The notes below the pieces were generated by a model. It was not told where the DNA came from, made no database searches, and was given only the letters and a program-made list of their open reading frames with translations. Position numbers and translations under genes: made by a program. A stretch of 43,482 nt of DNA from Oscillospiraceae bacterium (GTDB taxonomy: Bacteria; Bacillota; Clostridia; Oscillospirales; Ruminococcaceae), in NCBI GenBank assembly GCA_015067025.1, contig SVNC01000017.1:1-43482 (forward strand), given 5' to 3'. Of the stretch, positions 16,556 to 25,126 are shown piece after piece (positions within the stretch are counted from its first letter, which is position 1; every line of letters begins with the position of its first letter).

Positions 16556-16720
16556 ATGGAACCAAAGGATTATATCGTAACCAAAATTGAAGGAGAATAT
16601 GCTTATATAAAAGAAATCGGAACAAATGAAGAGTTTTTTATTGCTCTTGCCTTGCTCCCTTTCGGTACGGATATCGGAACAAAATTACATTATGAAGATC
16701 TTGAGTATTCGATAATCTGA
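16556..16720 (+). CDS. 54-residue DUF3006-like small protein
   Basis: ATG with GAAAGGAAAG upstream opens a 54-codon frame, MEPKDYIVTKIEGEYAYIK..., ending TGA at 16718-16720. The pattern Ile-Glu-Gly-Glu-Tyr-Ala-Tyr-Ile, a mid-protein Leu-Leu-Pro, then Gly-Thr-Asp-Ile-Gly-Thr-Lys-Leu resembles DUF3006 (Arg-Phe-Glu-Gly-Asp-x-Ala-Val, Val-Pro, Glu-Gly-Asp-Val-Leu). The same family occurs at 25127-25330. Its own promoter lies upstream and the transporter start is 16 nt downstream, so it leads a two-gene unit. Function is unknown; the DUF3006 link is by eye. Confidence 0.7.
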   Translation: MEPKDYIVTKIEGEYAYIKEIGTNEEFFIALALLPFGTDIGTKLHYEDLEYSII

Positions 16721-16736
16721 AAGGAATTTACGTAAT

Positions 16737-17573
16737 ATGCATCTAATGCTTTTAGTCGTGGTATGCTACACAATGTGTAGCCTTAGCGACAAGTATTCTG
16801 TGGCAAAGCTCAAAATGGAAGGTAACGCCTTTACATTTCTGATGGCGGCACCGACTTCAATACTACTTCTTTTTATGTTACCCTTTTCGGATACCCATTT
16901 TATATTAAGTTGGCAGGCTATTCTCGCCGTTATTCTTATCGCTGTTTCGAAACTGCTCGAGTTTAAGCTTGCTACTATAATACTGAGGGAAATGTCCGCC
17001 TTTGAACTTAAAGCATGGCTGGGGCTATGTCTTTTTCTCTCCTATGCAACAGACATTTTCATCGGAACAAGCACCTTCAATATTATCAAGATAATAGCCA
17101 TAATCGTAACTGCTGTCGGTCTTTTTATGATTGCAAAATCCGAAAATGAACATATAAACTATAAAAAGATAGTAATTCCGCTGTTCTTTTATCTGCTTGC
17201 AAAATACGGCTATGGAATGATAATAACCGCATCGACTGAGTATATCTCATCCTACCTTGCTTTGTTGTTCGGTCTTATTCTGCTTGCTATCGTACTTATC
17301 CCCTTTGCAAAGCCGATAACACTGTTTAAAACGAAATTCAAGGGTTCAATGTTCGTGGCTCTTACAAAAATACCTAACGCTATAGGACTTGTCCTTGAAA
17401 ATATGGTTATTGCAACAAGCATGACGAATTATGCCTTTATCCAGCCTATGATAATGGTAACACTTTTCTTTATAGGCATTATCAGAAAGGAAAGCACAAA
17501 GCTACTTAATATAATTGGTGGGATCATATGTATTATCGGTATATTAGGTTTTCAGCTTGTGGATATTTTATAG
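16737..17573 (+). CDS. EamA/DMT-type membrane transporter
   Basis: A 278-residue protein made almost entirely of hydrophobic segments (about 10 predicted helices), arranged as two similar halves as in the drug/metabolite transporter superfamily. The second half ends with the typical PMIMVTLFFIGIIRKE helix and a final GGIICIIGILGFQLV helix. Substrate cannot be told. ATG 16737 follows an AAAGGAA site just after the small DUF3006-like gene. Membership of the EamA family rests on topology rather than sharp motifs, so another small permease family is possible. Confidence 0.72.
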   Translation: MHLMLLVVVCYTMCSLSDKYSVAKLKMEGNAFTFLMAAPTSILLLFMLPFSDTHFILSWQAILAVILIAVSKLLEFKLATIILREMSAFELKAWLGLCLFLSYATDIFIGTSTFNIIKIIAIIVTAVGLFMIAKSENEHINYKKIVIPLFFYLLAKYGYGMIITASTEYISSYLALLFGLILLAIVLIPFAKPITLFKTKFKGSMFVALTKIPNAIGLVLENMVIATSMTNYAFIQPMIMVTLFFIGIIRKESTKLLNIIGGIICIIGILGFQLVDIL

Positions 17574-17600
17574 TTTACAATAAAACACGTATAAACAAAA

Positions 17601-17626
17601 ATCCCCGTGAACAAATTCACGGGGAT
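17601..17626. terminator. Bidirectional terminator between DMT gene and divIC
   Basis: An 11-bp perfect stem ATCCCCGTGAA/TTCACGGGGAT around loop CAAA, flanked by AATTTTAAT on plus and TTTTTGTTTA on minus, separates the convergent genes. Confidence 0.88.
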
Positions 17627-17630
17627 AATT

Positions 17631-17942
17631 TTAATCTTTGGGTATAATATAATACACACGCTCTTCGGGGAGTGCGTAGCCAAGCTCATCTCGAGCGATG
17701 GACTCCATATACTCAACCTTATATTCTGCTTTCTGATAACGGCTGAGAAGCTTGTTTTCATTTTCAATTCGTGTAATCTCATTGTTTATATTTGCAAGCT
17801 CTGCATTCTTCTGAGAAAGTTCAACCTGCATTGAAACAATACCGAAAGAGATTATCAAGAATAATGCAACAAGTACGGGAACAAGAATATACATCATTTT
17901 ATTATTTTTTGACTTTTGCTTTAATTTTAACTCTGATGTCAT
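17631..17942 (-). CDS. divIC: Septum formation initiator DivIC/FtsB-like
   Basis: A 103-residue bitopic protein: basic N-terminal tail, one membrane helix (about residues 17-37), then a coiled coil from Val-Glu-Leu-Ser-Gln-Lys to Asn-Lys-Leu-Leu and the short C-terminal Ala-Arg-Asp-Glu-Leu-Gly-Tyr-Ala box followed by Pro-Glu-Glu, all characteristic of the DivIC/FtsB family that bridges divisome proteins. Start ATG 17942 has a strong AAAGGAG 7 nt upstream, inside yabQ, so the genes overlap by 41 nt. Position after yabP-yabQ is the same as in Bacillus subtilis. Confidence 0.93.
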   Translation of the reverse strand: MTSELKLKQKSKNNKMMYILVPVLVALFLIISFGIVSMQVELSQKNAELANINNEITRIENENKLLSRYQKAEYKVEYMESIARDELGYALPEERVYYIIPKD

Positions 17943-18444
17943 TTTCTTTGCTCCTTTCCTTTTTAATACATAGCTTATTATACAACATTTCTGTACTATT
18001 TTTCAAGTGGGAAAACGATTTTTGTCCTGACTTACGGAATTTTTCGTACAATCCTACAAATAGTCTTTTAATTTTTAGTACAATTATGCCAAGAATTTTC
18101 TTTATCGGCTTTAAAATAAACCGTATTATTTTAGAAATAGACTTGATCAGCAACGAATATATCAGCCTCACTATCTTACCTAAAGTAAAATAATAAGCAA
18201 AAGCACCTATACAGGCACTTATAAGATAAAGAAGTCTGAATTGTCCGTTACCGACATTCATTGAAAGTCCGAACAGTAAAAACCCGCAAAGAGCGAAAAA
18301 CAAGGTATCTTCAATTCCCGTAAGAATATTTTTATGCTTTACAAGTTGTCTTAGTATCCTTAAAGGCTCATACAGTATGCCTATTATTACACCACAGATA
18401 ACAAAGCTCAGCATCTGTTCTGTGATAGGAGTATTTACATTCAC
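17902..18444 (-). CDS. yabQ: Spore cortex biosynthesis protein YabQ
   Basis: A 180-residue membrane protein with four hydrophobic segments in the first 120 residues and a long Lys/Arg-rich tail. YabQ sits in the outer forespore membrane and is needed for cortex formation in Bacillus. Start is GTG 18444 with AGGAG 5 nt upstream. Sequence identity is hard to judge by eye; the call leans on topology, the GILYEPLRILR opening helix typical of YabQ and the conserved order yabP-yabQ-divIC. The C-terminal tail overlaps divIC in another frame. Confidence 0.88.
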   Translation of the reverse strand: MNVNTPITEQMLSFVICGVIIGILYEPLRILRQLVKHKNILTGIEDTLFFALCGFLLFGLSMNVGNGQFRLLYLISACIGAFAYYFTLGKIVRLIYSLLIKSISKIIRFILKPIKKILGIIVLKIKRLFVGLYEKFRKSGQKSFSHLKNSTEMLYNKLCIKKERSKENDIRVKIKAKVKK

Positions 18445-18452
18445 GGCAGCTC

Positions 18453-18713
18453 CTATCTGAATAAACGGGTTATTATGTTATCTGCCAGCTTTTCTTTACC
18501 ATCGCTGTAAATGATAGCTTTTATATACCCGTTTATAATCACAGTAGTACCTGTTGAGAACGCCTCGTCAATAACAAGTCCCCTTCCTCTGATACGAACA
18601 CCGCCAAGGGTTGTATATAACTCTATAAGCTCATCGTCATAGCTTATTATCTCTTCTACATTCTGTAACGTAAGCTTTTCCCTTGAAACCAGTGTAAGTG
18701 TATTCTGCTCCAT
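18453..18713 (-). CDS. yabP: Sporulation protein YabP
   Basis: An 86-residue protein of the YabP/YqfC family. It shows Asn-Thr-Leu-Thr-Leu-Val-Ser-Arg-Glu, then GGVRIRGRGL and the GTTVIINGYI strand near its end, matching YabP. In Bacillus it is a sporulation protein in the mother cell needed for cortex formation. ATG 18713 is chosen over upstream ATGs because GAAAGGA lies 9 nt before it; the preceding ATG falls directly on the Shine-Dalgarno. It precedes yabQ by 8 nt. Confidence 0.92.
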   Translation of the reverse strand: MEQNTLTLVSREKLTLQNVEEIISYDDELIELYTTLGGVRIRGRGLVIDEAFSTGTTVIINGYIKAIIYSDGKEKLADNIITRLFR

Positions 18714-18785
18714 TTTTTGCATCCTTTCGTTAAAAGAGTTTGTACATAACATCTTTATTCCGAAAGAGTGCAGAATATGACCGTT

Positions 18786-19025
18786 TTACACTACTTCATA
18801 CAAATCAGAAGCACCTTCCTTGCCGACCACCTCTACGACCTTCAATACTTTTACCTTAAGAGGGCTTTTACCCATATTAATTTCTATAACATCGCCCACC
18901 TTAACGTCATAGGACGCTCTGGCAACCTTACCGTTTACCGTTACCTTTTCTGCATCGCAGGCTTCATTTGCGATCGTCCTACGCTTTATAAGACGGGAAA
19001 CCTTAAGATATTTATCTAAACGCAT
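18786..19025 (-). CDS. rqcP: S4-domain RNA-binding protein RqcP (YabO)
   Basis: A 79-residue S4 domain: MRLDKYLKVSRLIKRRT then Ala-Asn-Glu-Ala-Cys, VTVNGKVARASYDVKVGD. RqcP/Hsp15-like proteins bind stalled 50S subunits and support poly-alanine tailing by RqcH. Start ATG 19025 follows AAGGAG closely; an upstream in-frame ATG at 19046 adds seven residues and lacks a ribosome site. It lies between hup and yabP, as in other clostridia. Confidence 0.93.
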   Translation of the reverse strand: MRLDKYLKVSRLIKRRTIANEACDAEKVTVNGKVARASYDVKVGDVIEINMGKSPLKVKVLKVVEVVGKEGASDLYEVV

Positions 19026-19048
19026 ATTTCTCTCCTTAAAAAACAAAA

Positions 19049-19069
19049 GGAGGTAGAAAATCTACCTCC
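19049..19069 (-). terminator. Terminator downstream of hup
   Basis: A 9-bp perfect stem GGAGGTAGA/TCTACCTCC with a 3-nt loop is followed on the minus strand by TTTTGTTTTTT. It would end most hup transcripts while allowing partial read-through to rqcP. The stem contains GGAGG, so the terminator and any ribosome site compete. Confidence 0.8.
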
Positions 19070-19087
19070 AAAAATTCACAAGATGAA

Positions 19088-19363
19088 TTACTTAGCAACT
19101 GCATCCTTTAAAGCAGAACCAGCCTTGAAAGCGGGAACCTTTGTTGCTGCAATCTTGATTTCCTTCTTTGTCTGGGGGTTGATACCCTTGCGAGCTGCAC
19201 GTTCACGAACTTCGAATGTACCGAAACCAACGAGCTGAATCTTTTCACCCTTAGCGAGTGTTTCTGTGATGCTGTCAATTACAGCGTTGAGAGCTGCTTC
19301 TGCATCCTTCTTTGTAAGATTTGTCTTGTCCTTAACCATAGTTACTAACTGTGCCTTTGTCAT
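19088..19363 (-). CDS. hup: DNA-binding protein HU
   Basis: A 91-residue HU/IHF-family nucleoid protein: [40 protein letters not shown] with the DNA-intercalating proline, and [15 protein letters not shown] at the end. It bends and compacts DNA. Start ATG has GGAGG 8 nt upstream. Codon use is very regular, as expected for a highly expressed gene. The 65-nt upstream gap is AT-rich and holds the inverted repeat ATGCTTT/AAAGCAT (19403-19417) beside a TATATAA-like box; a separate promoter is likely but not clear. Confidence 0.97.
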   Translation of the reverse strand: MTKAQLVTMVKDKTNLTKKDAEAALNAVIDSITETLAKGEKIQLVGFGTFEVRERAARKGINPQTKKEIKIAATKVPAFKAGSALKDAVAK

Positions 19364-19428
19364 TTTTGTAATCCTCCAAAAATTTTATTTTAATTTTATA
19401 TAATGCTTTAAAAGCATAATTAACATCC

Positions 19429-20223
19429 TTATTCACTGTCAGATAAGAACTTTATCTTTTCCTCTTCAGTGAGCGATTCAAGAGTTCTGCCGCTTTCTTT
19501 AAGTTGCTGTTCCAAACCCCTAAATCGAATTATAAACTTATTTATCGCAATTGTCAAGGCTTTTTCGCTATCTTTTTTAATAAATCGGGATAAATTGCAA
19601 CACGATAGTAAAACATCCCCAAAACAATCATCCATTTCATTGTCATTTTTGGTAGATATAGCCAACTCCAAATTATCAAGCTGATTTCTCATCAGCTCTA
19701 TAATCTGCTTCGTATCTTCAAAATCTACTCCTGCATTAGACGCTCTCTTGCCGATTTTCTGTCCTCTCATAAGGGCAGGAAGTATCTTTGGTACACTATC
19801 AAAGGTATCGGATATAGTTTCCTGACCTTTAGACTGCTTTTTCAGCTTATCCCAGTTTTTCAAAACATCATCAGAATTTTCAACAGTAACATCACCAAAA
19901 ACATGAGGGTGGCGGAAAATCATCTTCTTTGCAACGTCATCGCAAATATCATCAAAACGAAAACGACCTCTTTCGTCTTCTATCTGACAATGAAAAACCG
20001 CCTGAAAAAGCAGATCACCGAGTTCTTCCTTAAGCATTGCAGCGTCGTCACTGTCAATAGCTTCCATAACCTCGTAGGCTTCTTCAAGAACGTTCATTCT
20101 GATTGATTTATGATCTTGCTCTCTGTCCCACACGCAACCATTCTCGCTACGAAGAATTCGTGTTACTTCAAGAAGATCATCAATATTATACTTTTCTTTT
20201 ACTTTAAAATCCAATCTATACAC
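19429..20223 (-). CDS. mazG: MazG-family nucleoside triphosphate pyrophosphohydrolase
   Basis: A 264-residue protein with two tandem MazG domains. The first contains Gly-Cys-Val-Trp-Asp-Arg-Glu-Gln, then EEAYEVMEAID and the EELGDLLFQAVFH metal-binding helix; the second is more divergent around residues 165-245, with DCFGDVLLSCCNLSRF. MazG removes aberrant NTPs. Bacillus YabN carries an extra N-terminal tetrapyrrole methylase domain that is missing here. The longest start is GTG 20223, but AGGAAG is better spaced for TTG 20214, three codons in; the start is uncertain. Own promoter upstream. Confidence 0.93.
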   Translation of the reverse strand: MYRLDFKVKEKYNIDDLLEVTRILRSENGCVWDREQDHKSIRMNVLEEAYEVMEAIDSDDAAMLKEELGDLLFQAVFHCQIEDERGRFRFDDICDDVAKKMIFRHPHVFGDVTVENSDDVLKNWDKLKKQSKGQETISDTFDSVPKILPALMRGQKIGKRASNAGVDFEDTKQIIELMRNQLDNLELAISTKNDNEMDDCFGDVLLSCCNLSRFIKKDSEKALTIAINKFIIRFRGLEQQLKESGRTLESLTEEEKIKFLSDSE

Positions 20224-20253
20224 TTCCTATAAGCAATGTTAAAACCTTATATA

Positions 20254-20282
20254 ATAATACCCCAAAATTATCAAATATGCAA
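20254..20282 (-). promoter_or_regulatory. Promoter of mazG
   Basis: Minus-strand TTGCAT (plus 20277-20282) and TATTAT (plus 20254-20259), 17-nt spacer, about 35 nt before the mazG start and just downstream of the spoVB stop. Confidence 0.65.
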
Positions 20283-20283
20283 G

Positions 20284-21987
20284 TTATTTTACAAAATTTT
20301 TTCTTTTTCGTCGATTTAACAGATTTTTCAATTTATCTCTATTGCTAATTGTAAGAAATATAAAATAAACAAGCGTTCCTATCCCAACACAAAGAATAAA
20401 GGGAAGCGTTCTAAGTTCATTACTGAATACAAATCGTTCAAAAAGCTTAGCTGTAAAACAACAAAGCAAAGAAGCCAAAAGCGGAATTTTCATATAGGAG
20501 AGTATTTTAAACTCTGTACCGGTAACTATTTCTAACGCTAAATATCCTCCGAGTGCCGATACAGCGTAGGCTACTAAAGTAGAAATCGCAGCTCCGTTTA
20601 TATTTATCTGTGGTACAGAAACGAGAAAAACATTTAGTATAAGCTTTACCGCAGATGAGACAAGTGTAAGCTTTATAGGTATATCTGTTCTGCCTATAAC
20701 CTGAAACACTGAATAAAAGGTTGAAGACAACGTAAGAAAAACTCCGCCTATAGCAAGTATAAACAAGGGTAATACACAAACCGACACTTCATCGGGTCTG
20801 CCTGAATATAAAATATTAAGTATAGTAGGAGCAAACATTGCCATTCCAAGATAAAGCGGAAATCCTATTATAAAATTCGATTTTATAACAACCTGAAGTC
20901 TATGACTGAACTGACTCTTATCCCCCGCCGACCAGGATGCCGCAATCTCAGGCAAGGCACTTCTTCCAAACATTCCTGTAAAAGCAGGAACAAGCATAAA
21001 AACGGTTATTGCAACCCCCGTATAGCTTCCGTACATAAAATTGGATAGCTTAAGACTTCCGCTGTCTGCATTTATTATCTCTGAAAACTGATTTGCAAAA
21101 AACATACTGTCCTTTGAAATAGCAAAGGAGATACATCTTGGAATTGTAATCATATCTATAAAAGAAGACAAATTTACCGCTATAGCAGCAAGTGCAACGG
21201 GAATAAGCTCCTTTATCAGTCTTCGACCGATTACTCTTGTTGACTCAGTTTTGGTATCGTTACAGTTTTTCGGTATATGTCTTTTAAAACATTTTCGTCT
21301 TATAACCATACAAATAAGACAGATAAGCTCGCTGAAAGTAACCGAGGCTACTGCTGCCGCAGCAGAAAAAGGCAGGACCGTTTCCATCGCCTTATCAAGA
21401 GACTCGCATACTACACCGAACACCGACCCGTGCTGCAAGTAATCTGCTTTTCCCCATTCAGTAATCATAGTAGCGCAAGTAAGTCCTACAACAGCTCTTG
21501 CTATAGACTCAATAATCTGTGATATTGCTGACGGTATCATATTATTATAGCCTTCATAATAACCTTTAAGTACAGACGAAAGGCAACATAATAAAACGCT
21601 TGGAGAAATGGCGATAATAGCAAATACTCCCTCGTGTGAGTTAGCAACATAATCAGCAAAAAGTCCGGAAGTCAGAACAATAAAAAGCGTACCTAAAAGT
21701 CCTATTAATCCAAACAGAAAAAAAGCTACCTTCAGTATCTTTTCGCTATTTTTATATCTGCCTTTTGCGATATTTTCCGCTATCTGCCTTATAATAACTG
21801 TTGGTACTCCTGCTGCTGTAAGAGCAAAAACAGGAGTATAGATACTATAAGCAGTTGAATAATACCCCATACCTGTTCCGCCTATAATATTTGTAAGCGG
21901 GATCTTGAACATTGCTCCGACAATTTTACTTATAAGCATTGATATAAATAGTACCGCTGTATTCTTTGCAAAAGAATTGTTTTTCAT
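20284..21987 (-). CDS. spoVB: Stage V sporulation protein B / polysaccharide-type flippase
   Basis: A 567-residue membrane protein of the MOP/MATE-like flippase superfamily with about 14 hydrophobic segments. The N-terminus NTAVLFISMLISKIVGAMFK and the YSIYTPVFALTAAGVPTVI segment are typical of SpoVB/MurJ-like proteins. SpoVB is needed for spore cortex peptidoglycan, probably as a lipid II-type flippase. It heads the gene order spoVB-mazG-hup-rqcP-yabP-yabQ-divIC that is shared in outline with Bacillus. No sporulation sigma box could be identified with confidence in the 175-nt divergent region before aroA. Confidence 0.92.
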   Translation of the reverse strand: MKNNSFAKNTAVLFISMLISKIVGAMFKIPLTNIIGGTGMGYYSTAYSIYTPVFALTAAGVPTVIIRQIAENIAKGRYKNSEKILKVAFFLFGLIGLLGTLFIVLTSGLFADYVANSHEGVFAIIAISPSVLLCCLSSVLKGYYEGYNNMIPSAISQIIESIARAVVGLTCATMITEWGKADYLQHGSVFGVVCESLDKAMETVLPFSAAAAVASVTFSELICLICMVIRRKCFKRHIPKNCNDTKTESTRVIGRRLIKELIPVALAAIAVNLSSFIDMITIPRCISFAISKDSMFFANQFSEIINADSGSLKLSNFMYGSYTGVAITVFMLVPAFTGMFGRSALPEIAASWSAGDKSQFSHRLQVVIKSNFIIGFPLYLGMAMFAPTILNILYSGRPDEVSVCVLPLFILAIGGVFLTLSSTFYSVFQVIGRTDIPIKLTLVSSAVKLILNVFLVSVPQININGAAISTLVAYAVSALGGYLALEIVTGTEFKILSYMKIPLLASLLCCFTAKLFERFVFSNELRTLPFILCVGIGTLVYFIFLTISNRDKLKNLLNRRKRKNFVK

Positions 21988-22090
21988 TTAATCAGTCCCT
22001 TCTGTAAAAATAATATTACAACAAGGACAGGAATATGTTTGATAACAGGATTTATAAGGATTTTACGCCTTTTGTAAGCACCGTTACATC

Positions 22091-22119
22091 TTGACATTCA
22101 GCCGAAAATATAGTATTAT
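22091..22119 (+). promoter_or_regulatory. Promoter of aroA-aroC
   Basis: TTGACA (22091-22096), 17-nt spacer, TATTAT (22114-22119), 43 nt before the aroA start. Confidence 0.8.
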
Positions 22120-22162
22120 AACAAGGTAAATTTATATTTTTTAAGAAAGAACGGACATATAG

Positions 22163-23374
22163 ATGGATATCAGAATTACACCTGCTTTACTTAAGGGTAA
22201 AATAAACGTACCTCCTTCAAAAAGTATATCACATCGTGCACTTATTGCGGCGGCTCTTGCAAAAGGAGAAAGCAGGCTATACGGACTTCTTGATTGTGTG
22301 GATACCGTTGCTACAATTGAAGCCCTCACTGCTCTTGGTGCTGAAATAGAGAAAAAGGACGGCTACACTATCGTTAAAGGGATAGAAAAGCCTTCAGCGT
22401 TTGCTGATATAAATTGTCACGAAAGCGGCTCTACCTTAAGATTCTTAATGCCTGTTGCAGCAGCACTTGGCGTTAATTCTGTCTTCAGAGGTGAAGCAAA
22501 CCTTCCTAACAGGCCTATAACACCTTATTTTACAGAATTTAAAAAACACAATGTAAAATTTATTACAGATAAGATGCCTTATGAAATGAACGGCAAGCTC
22601 TCAGGCGGAGTTTATGAAATCGCAGGCAATATTTCATCGCAGTTTATTACCGGCTTTTTATTTGCTCTTTCATTACTTAAAGAGGATAGTGTGATAAAAC
22701 TCACCTCTTCCCTTGAATCAAAGCCGTACGTAGATCTCACAACAGACGTAATGAGATCCTTTGGAATAACAATTGAAGAATATGAACAAGAGTACAGAAT
22801 AAAAGGCGGTCAGAAATTTACTCCCTGCGAATATCACGTAGAAGCTGATATGTCCCAGGCAGCGTTTTTCCTCGTAGGAAAGGCAATCGGAGGCGACATT
22901 GAAACTCTTGGTCTCAATCCCGACAGCCGCCAGGGCGATAAAGAAATCATAAACATCGTTCGCAGTTTCAGCAAAACAGGAACGGCTTTCGAAGTGGATG
23001 CAACACAGATACCTGACCTTGTGCCGATAATGACTGTACTCGCCTGCTTCGCAAAAGGTATGTCTCATATCTATGGCTGTGAAAGACTGAGAATAAAAGA
23101 AAGCGACCGACTCGCTACAATAACGGAAGAACTCAATAAATTAGGTGCAGATATAAAAATCATTGACGACTCCCTTTACATAAACGGGGTAAATCAGCTT
23201 CACGGCGGTGAATGTTTTGCACACACCGACCACAGAATAGCAATGTCGCTTGCAATTGCATCACAAAGATGCACAGAACCTATCATAATAAAAGGTGCAG
23301 AATGTGTATCAAAATCATATCCTACGTTCTTTGATGATTTTAAAATGCTTGGAGGTATAGCAGATGTCATCTGA
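22163..23374 (+). CDS. aroA: 3-phosphoshikimate 1-carboxyvinyltransferase (EPSP synthase)
   Basis: Sixth enzyme of the shikimate pathway, joining PEP and shikimate 3-phosphate. The 403-residue protein has VPPSKSISHRALIAAALA at the N-terminus, ESGSTLRFLMPVAAAL near residue 95, PNRPITPYF, and RIKESDRLATI near the C-terminus, all active-site signatures. Ala in place of Gly in the LRFL(M/L) region is common in class II type enzymes; I cannot infer inhibitor sensitivity. The stop overlaps the aroC start by 11 nt. Confidence 0.97.
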   Translation: MDIRITPALLKGKINVPPSKSISHRALIAAALAKGESRLYGLLDCVDTVATIEALTALGAEIEKKDGYTIVKGIEKPSAFADINCHESGSTLRFLMPVAAALGVNSVFRGEANLPNRPITPYFTEFKKHNVKFITDKMPYEMNGKLSGGVYEIAGNISSQFITGFLFALSLLKEDSVIKLTSSLESKPYVDLTTDVMRSFGITIEEYEQEYRIKGGQKFTPCEYHVEADMSQAAFFLVGKAIGGDIETLGLNPDSRQGDKEIINIVRSFSKTGTAFEVDATQIPDLVPIMTVLACFAKGMSHIYGCERLRIKESDRLATITEELNKLGADIKIIDDSLYINGVNQLHGGECFAHTDHRIAMSLAIASQRCTEPIIIKGAECVSKSYPTFFDDFKMLGGIADVI

Positions 23375-24440
23375 ATACAAAGCAGGTAATTTATCAATAT
23401 CCATATTCGGTGAATCCCACGGTGCCGCTATCGGCGTAGTTATAGACGGACTCCCCGGCGGGATAAAGCTGGATTTTGATGAAATACTGAGCTATATGGC
23501 TCGCCGTGCTCCTAAAAAGGACGGCACAAGCACAATGAGAAACGAAGCAGATTTTCCTGAAATAGTTTCAGGCCTTGTTGATAACGTAACAACAGGTACT
23601 CCACTTTGTGCAATAATAAGAAATAAAGATCAACACTCAAACGACTATAAAAGCGTAAGCCATCTTGCACGCCCCGGTCACGCTGATTACACTGGATATA
23701 TAAGATATAACGGTAGTAACGATTTAAGAGGCGGAGGACACTTTTCGGGAAGAATAACCGCTCCCCTTGTATTTGCAGGTGCTGTGGCAAGTCAGATATT
23801 AAAGCAAAAAGGAATTGTAACAGGTGCTCATATTCTTTCAATAAATGGCATATATGATAATAGCTTTGATCCTGTGGCAATAAATAACGAGCTTTTAGAA
23901 ACTGTTAAAGACAGATATCTTCCTCTTATAAATCAAGATGTAGAGGATGATATGCGTAACGCTATAAAAAAGGCGTCAGAAAATCTTGATTCTGTCGGCG
24001 GTATTATCGAATGTGCCGCAGTAAACGTACCTGTTGGTATAGGGTCTCCTATGTTTGATGGACTTGAAAACAGAATATCTCAGATCGTTTTCGGCGTTCC
24101 TGCTGTTAAAGGTATTGAATTTGGTAACGGATTTGATTGTGCTGAAATAACCGGCAAAGAAAACAACGATGAGTTCTATATGAATAATGGTGATATCCGT
24201 ACAAGAACAAACAATCACGGCGGTATATTAGGCGGTATTTCAAGCGGAATGCCTGTTATTTTCAGAGTAGCTATAAAGCCTACACCCTCTATCGCTCAGG
24301 CACAGAATACTGTAGATTACACGACAAAAACAGATGAAGTGCTTAATATAAAAGGCAGACACGACCCTTGTATAGTACCGAGAGCAGTTCCGTGCATTGA
24401 AGCCGCAATGAATATAGCTCTTTTGTCATTTTTAGTGTAA
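23364..24440 (+). CDS. aroC: Chorismate synthase
   Basis: Final step of the shikimate pathway, a flavin-dependent trans-elimination giving chorismate. The 358-residue protein shows GESHGAAIGVVIDGLPGG at residues 15-32, RPGHADYTGYIRY, the GGGHFSGRITAPLVFAGA stretch, and RTRTNNHGGILGGISSGMP. Translation is coupled to aroA by an 11-nt overlap. Confidence 0.97.
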   Translation: MSSEYKAGNLSISIFGESHGAAIGVVIDGLPGGIKLDFDEILSYMARRAPKKDGTSTMRNEADFPEIVSGLVDNVTTGTPLCAIIRNKDQHSNDYKSVSHLARPGHADYTGYIRYNGSNDLRGGGHFSGRITAPLVFAGAVASQILKQKGIVTGAHILSINGIYDNSFDPVAINNELLETVKDRYLPLINQDVEDDMRNAIKKASENLDSVGGIIECAAVNVPVGIGSPMFDGLENRISQIVFGVPAVKGIEFGNGFDCAEITGKENNDEFYMNNGDIRTRTNNHGGILGGISSGMPVIFRVAIKPTPSIAQAQNTVDYTTKTDEVLNIKGRHDPCIVPRAVPCIEAAMNIALLSFLV

Positions 24441-24466
24441 GCAATGAAAGAAAGGAATTATGATCT

Positions 24467-25057
24467 ATGAACTATCGTGTTCCTAAAATAACCCTTTATG
24501 AAGATAAAGAAATCCAGATACTTATAGCTCACCTGCTCCGCAAGGTCGGATGCATGAGCAAAGAAGAGCTTATGAGCTGTACGGTAGATCAGGATTTTGT
24601 AAAATACTTTGATTTTCATTCCTGCATTATGAATATGGAAGAAAAACAGCTTATCACGATTGAAGAAGTTGATGGGTGTGAAATATGCCATCCAACAAAC
24701 CAGAGTAACTATCTCGCTATTGAGCTTGCCTATTCAATCCCTCTCTCAATTCGTGAAGACGCTGTATATTATGCAAAGAAGATTACTTCTCATACTCATC
24801 TTGAAAAGGCTGTAAAATGCGAAATCATTCCGCTGGAACAGGGATATCACCTCTACATTCGTTTTATAAACGAGGTAGGCGGTGCAGACCTTATGGAGCT
24901 TAAAATATACGCCCCCACTCTTGAAGCGGCACAGCAGATGGAAAAACGATTCTTTGCTAACCCTGCAGGAGCATACAGAGGTGTTTTAAATAGTTTTATC
25001 CAAGGATATCTGACAGTTTCCGAAGCCGAGCTTAAAGAAGCTATGGAAGATGAATGA
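24467..25057 (+). CDS. DUF4364 family protein
   Basis: A 196-residue cytoplasmic protein of a clostridial family of unknown function (DUF4364). The N-terminal third looks like a winged helix (ILIAHLLRKVGCMSKEELMSC, then a recognition-like helix and EEKQLITIEEVDG), the rest is alpha/beta with YHLYIRFINEVGGADLMELKIYA split over two strands. A DNA-binding role is possible but unproven. It begins 26 nt after aroC with GAAAGGAA upstream and ends at a strong terminator, so it is the last gene of the aro unit; the pairing may be incidental. Confidence 0.78.
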   Translation: MNYRVPKITLYEDKEIQILIAHLLRKVGCMSKEELMSCTVDQDFVKYFDFHSCIMNMEEKQLITIEEVDGCEICHPTNQSNYLAIELAYSIPLSIREDAVYYAKKITSHTHLEKAVKCEIIPLEQGYHLYIRFINEVGGADLMELKIYAPTLEAAQQMEKRFFANPAGAYRGVLNSFIQGYLTVSEAELKEAMEDE

Positions 25058-25088
25058 CAAAAATTACAAAGCCGCTATAAATAGCAAA

Positions 25089-25115
25089 AACGACCGATGA
25101 AATTCATCGGTCGTT
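25089..25115. terminator. Bidirectional terminator after DUF4364 and DUF3006 genes
   Basis: An 11-bp stem AACGACCGATG/CATCGGTCGTT (25089-25099, 25105-25115) is followed by ATTTTTTT on plus and by TTTTGC on minus. Confidence 0.88.
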
Positions 25116-25126
25116 ATTTTTTTGCT

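Noticed and set aside
17902-17942. The yabQ/divIC overlap as evidence of a misassigned start.
   Set aside because: divIC has a strong Shine-Dalgarno inside yabQ and the overlap is in different frames, so it is a normal coupled overlap.
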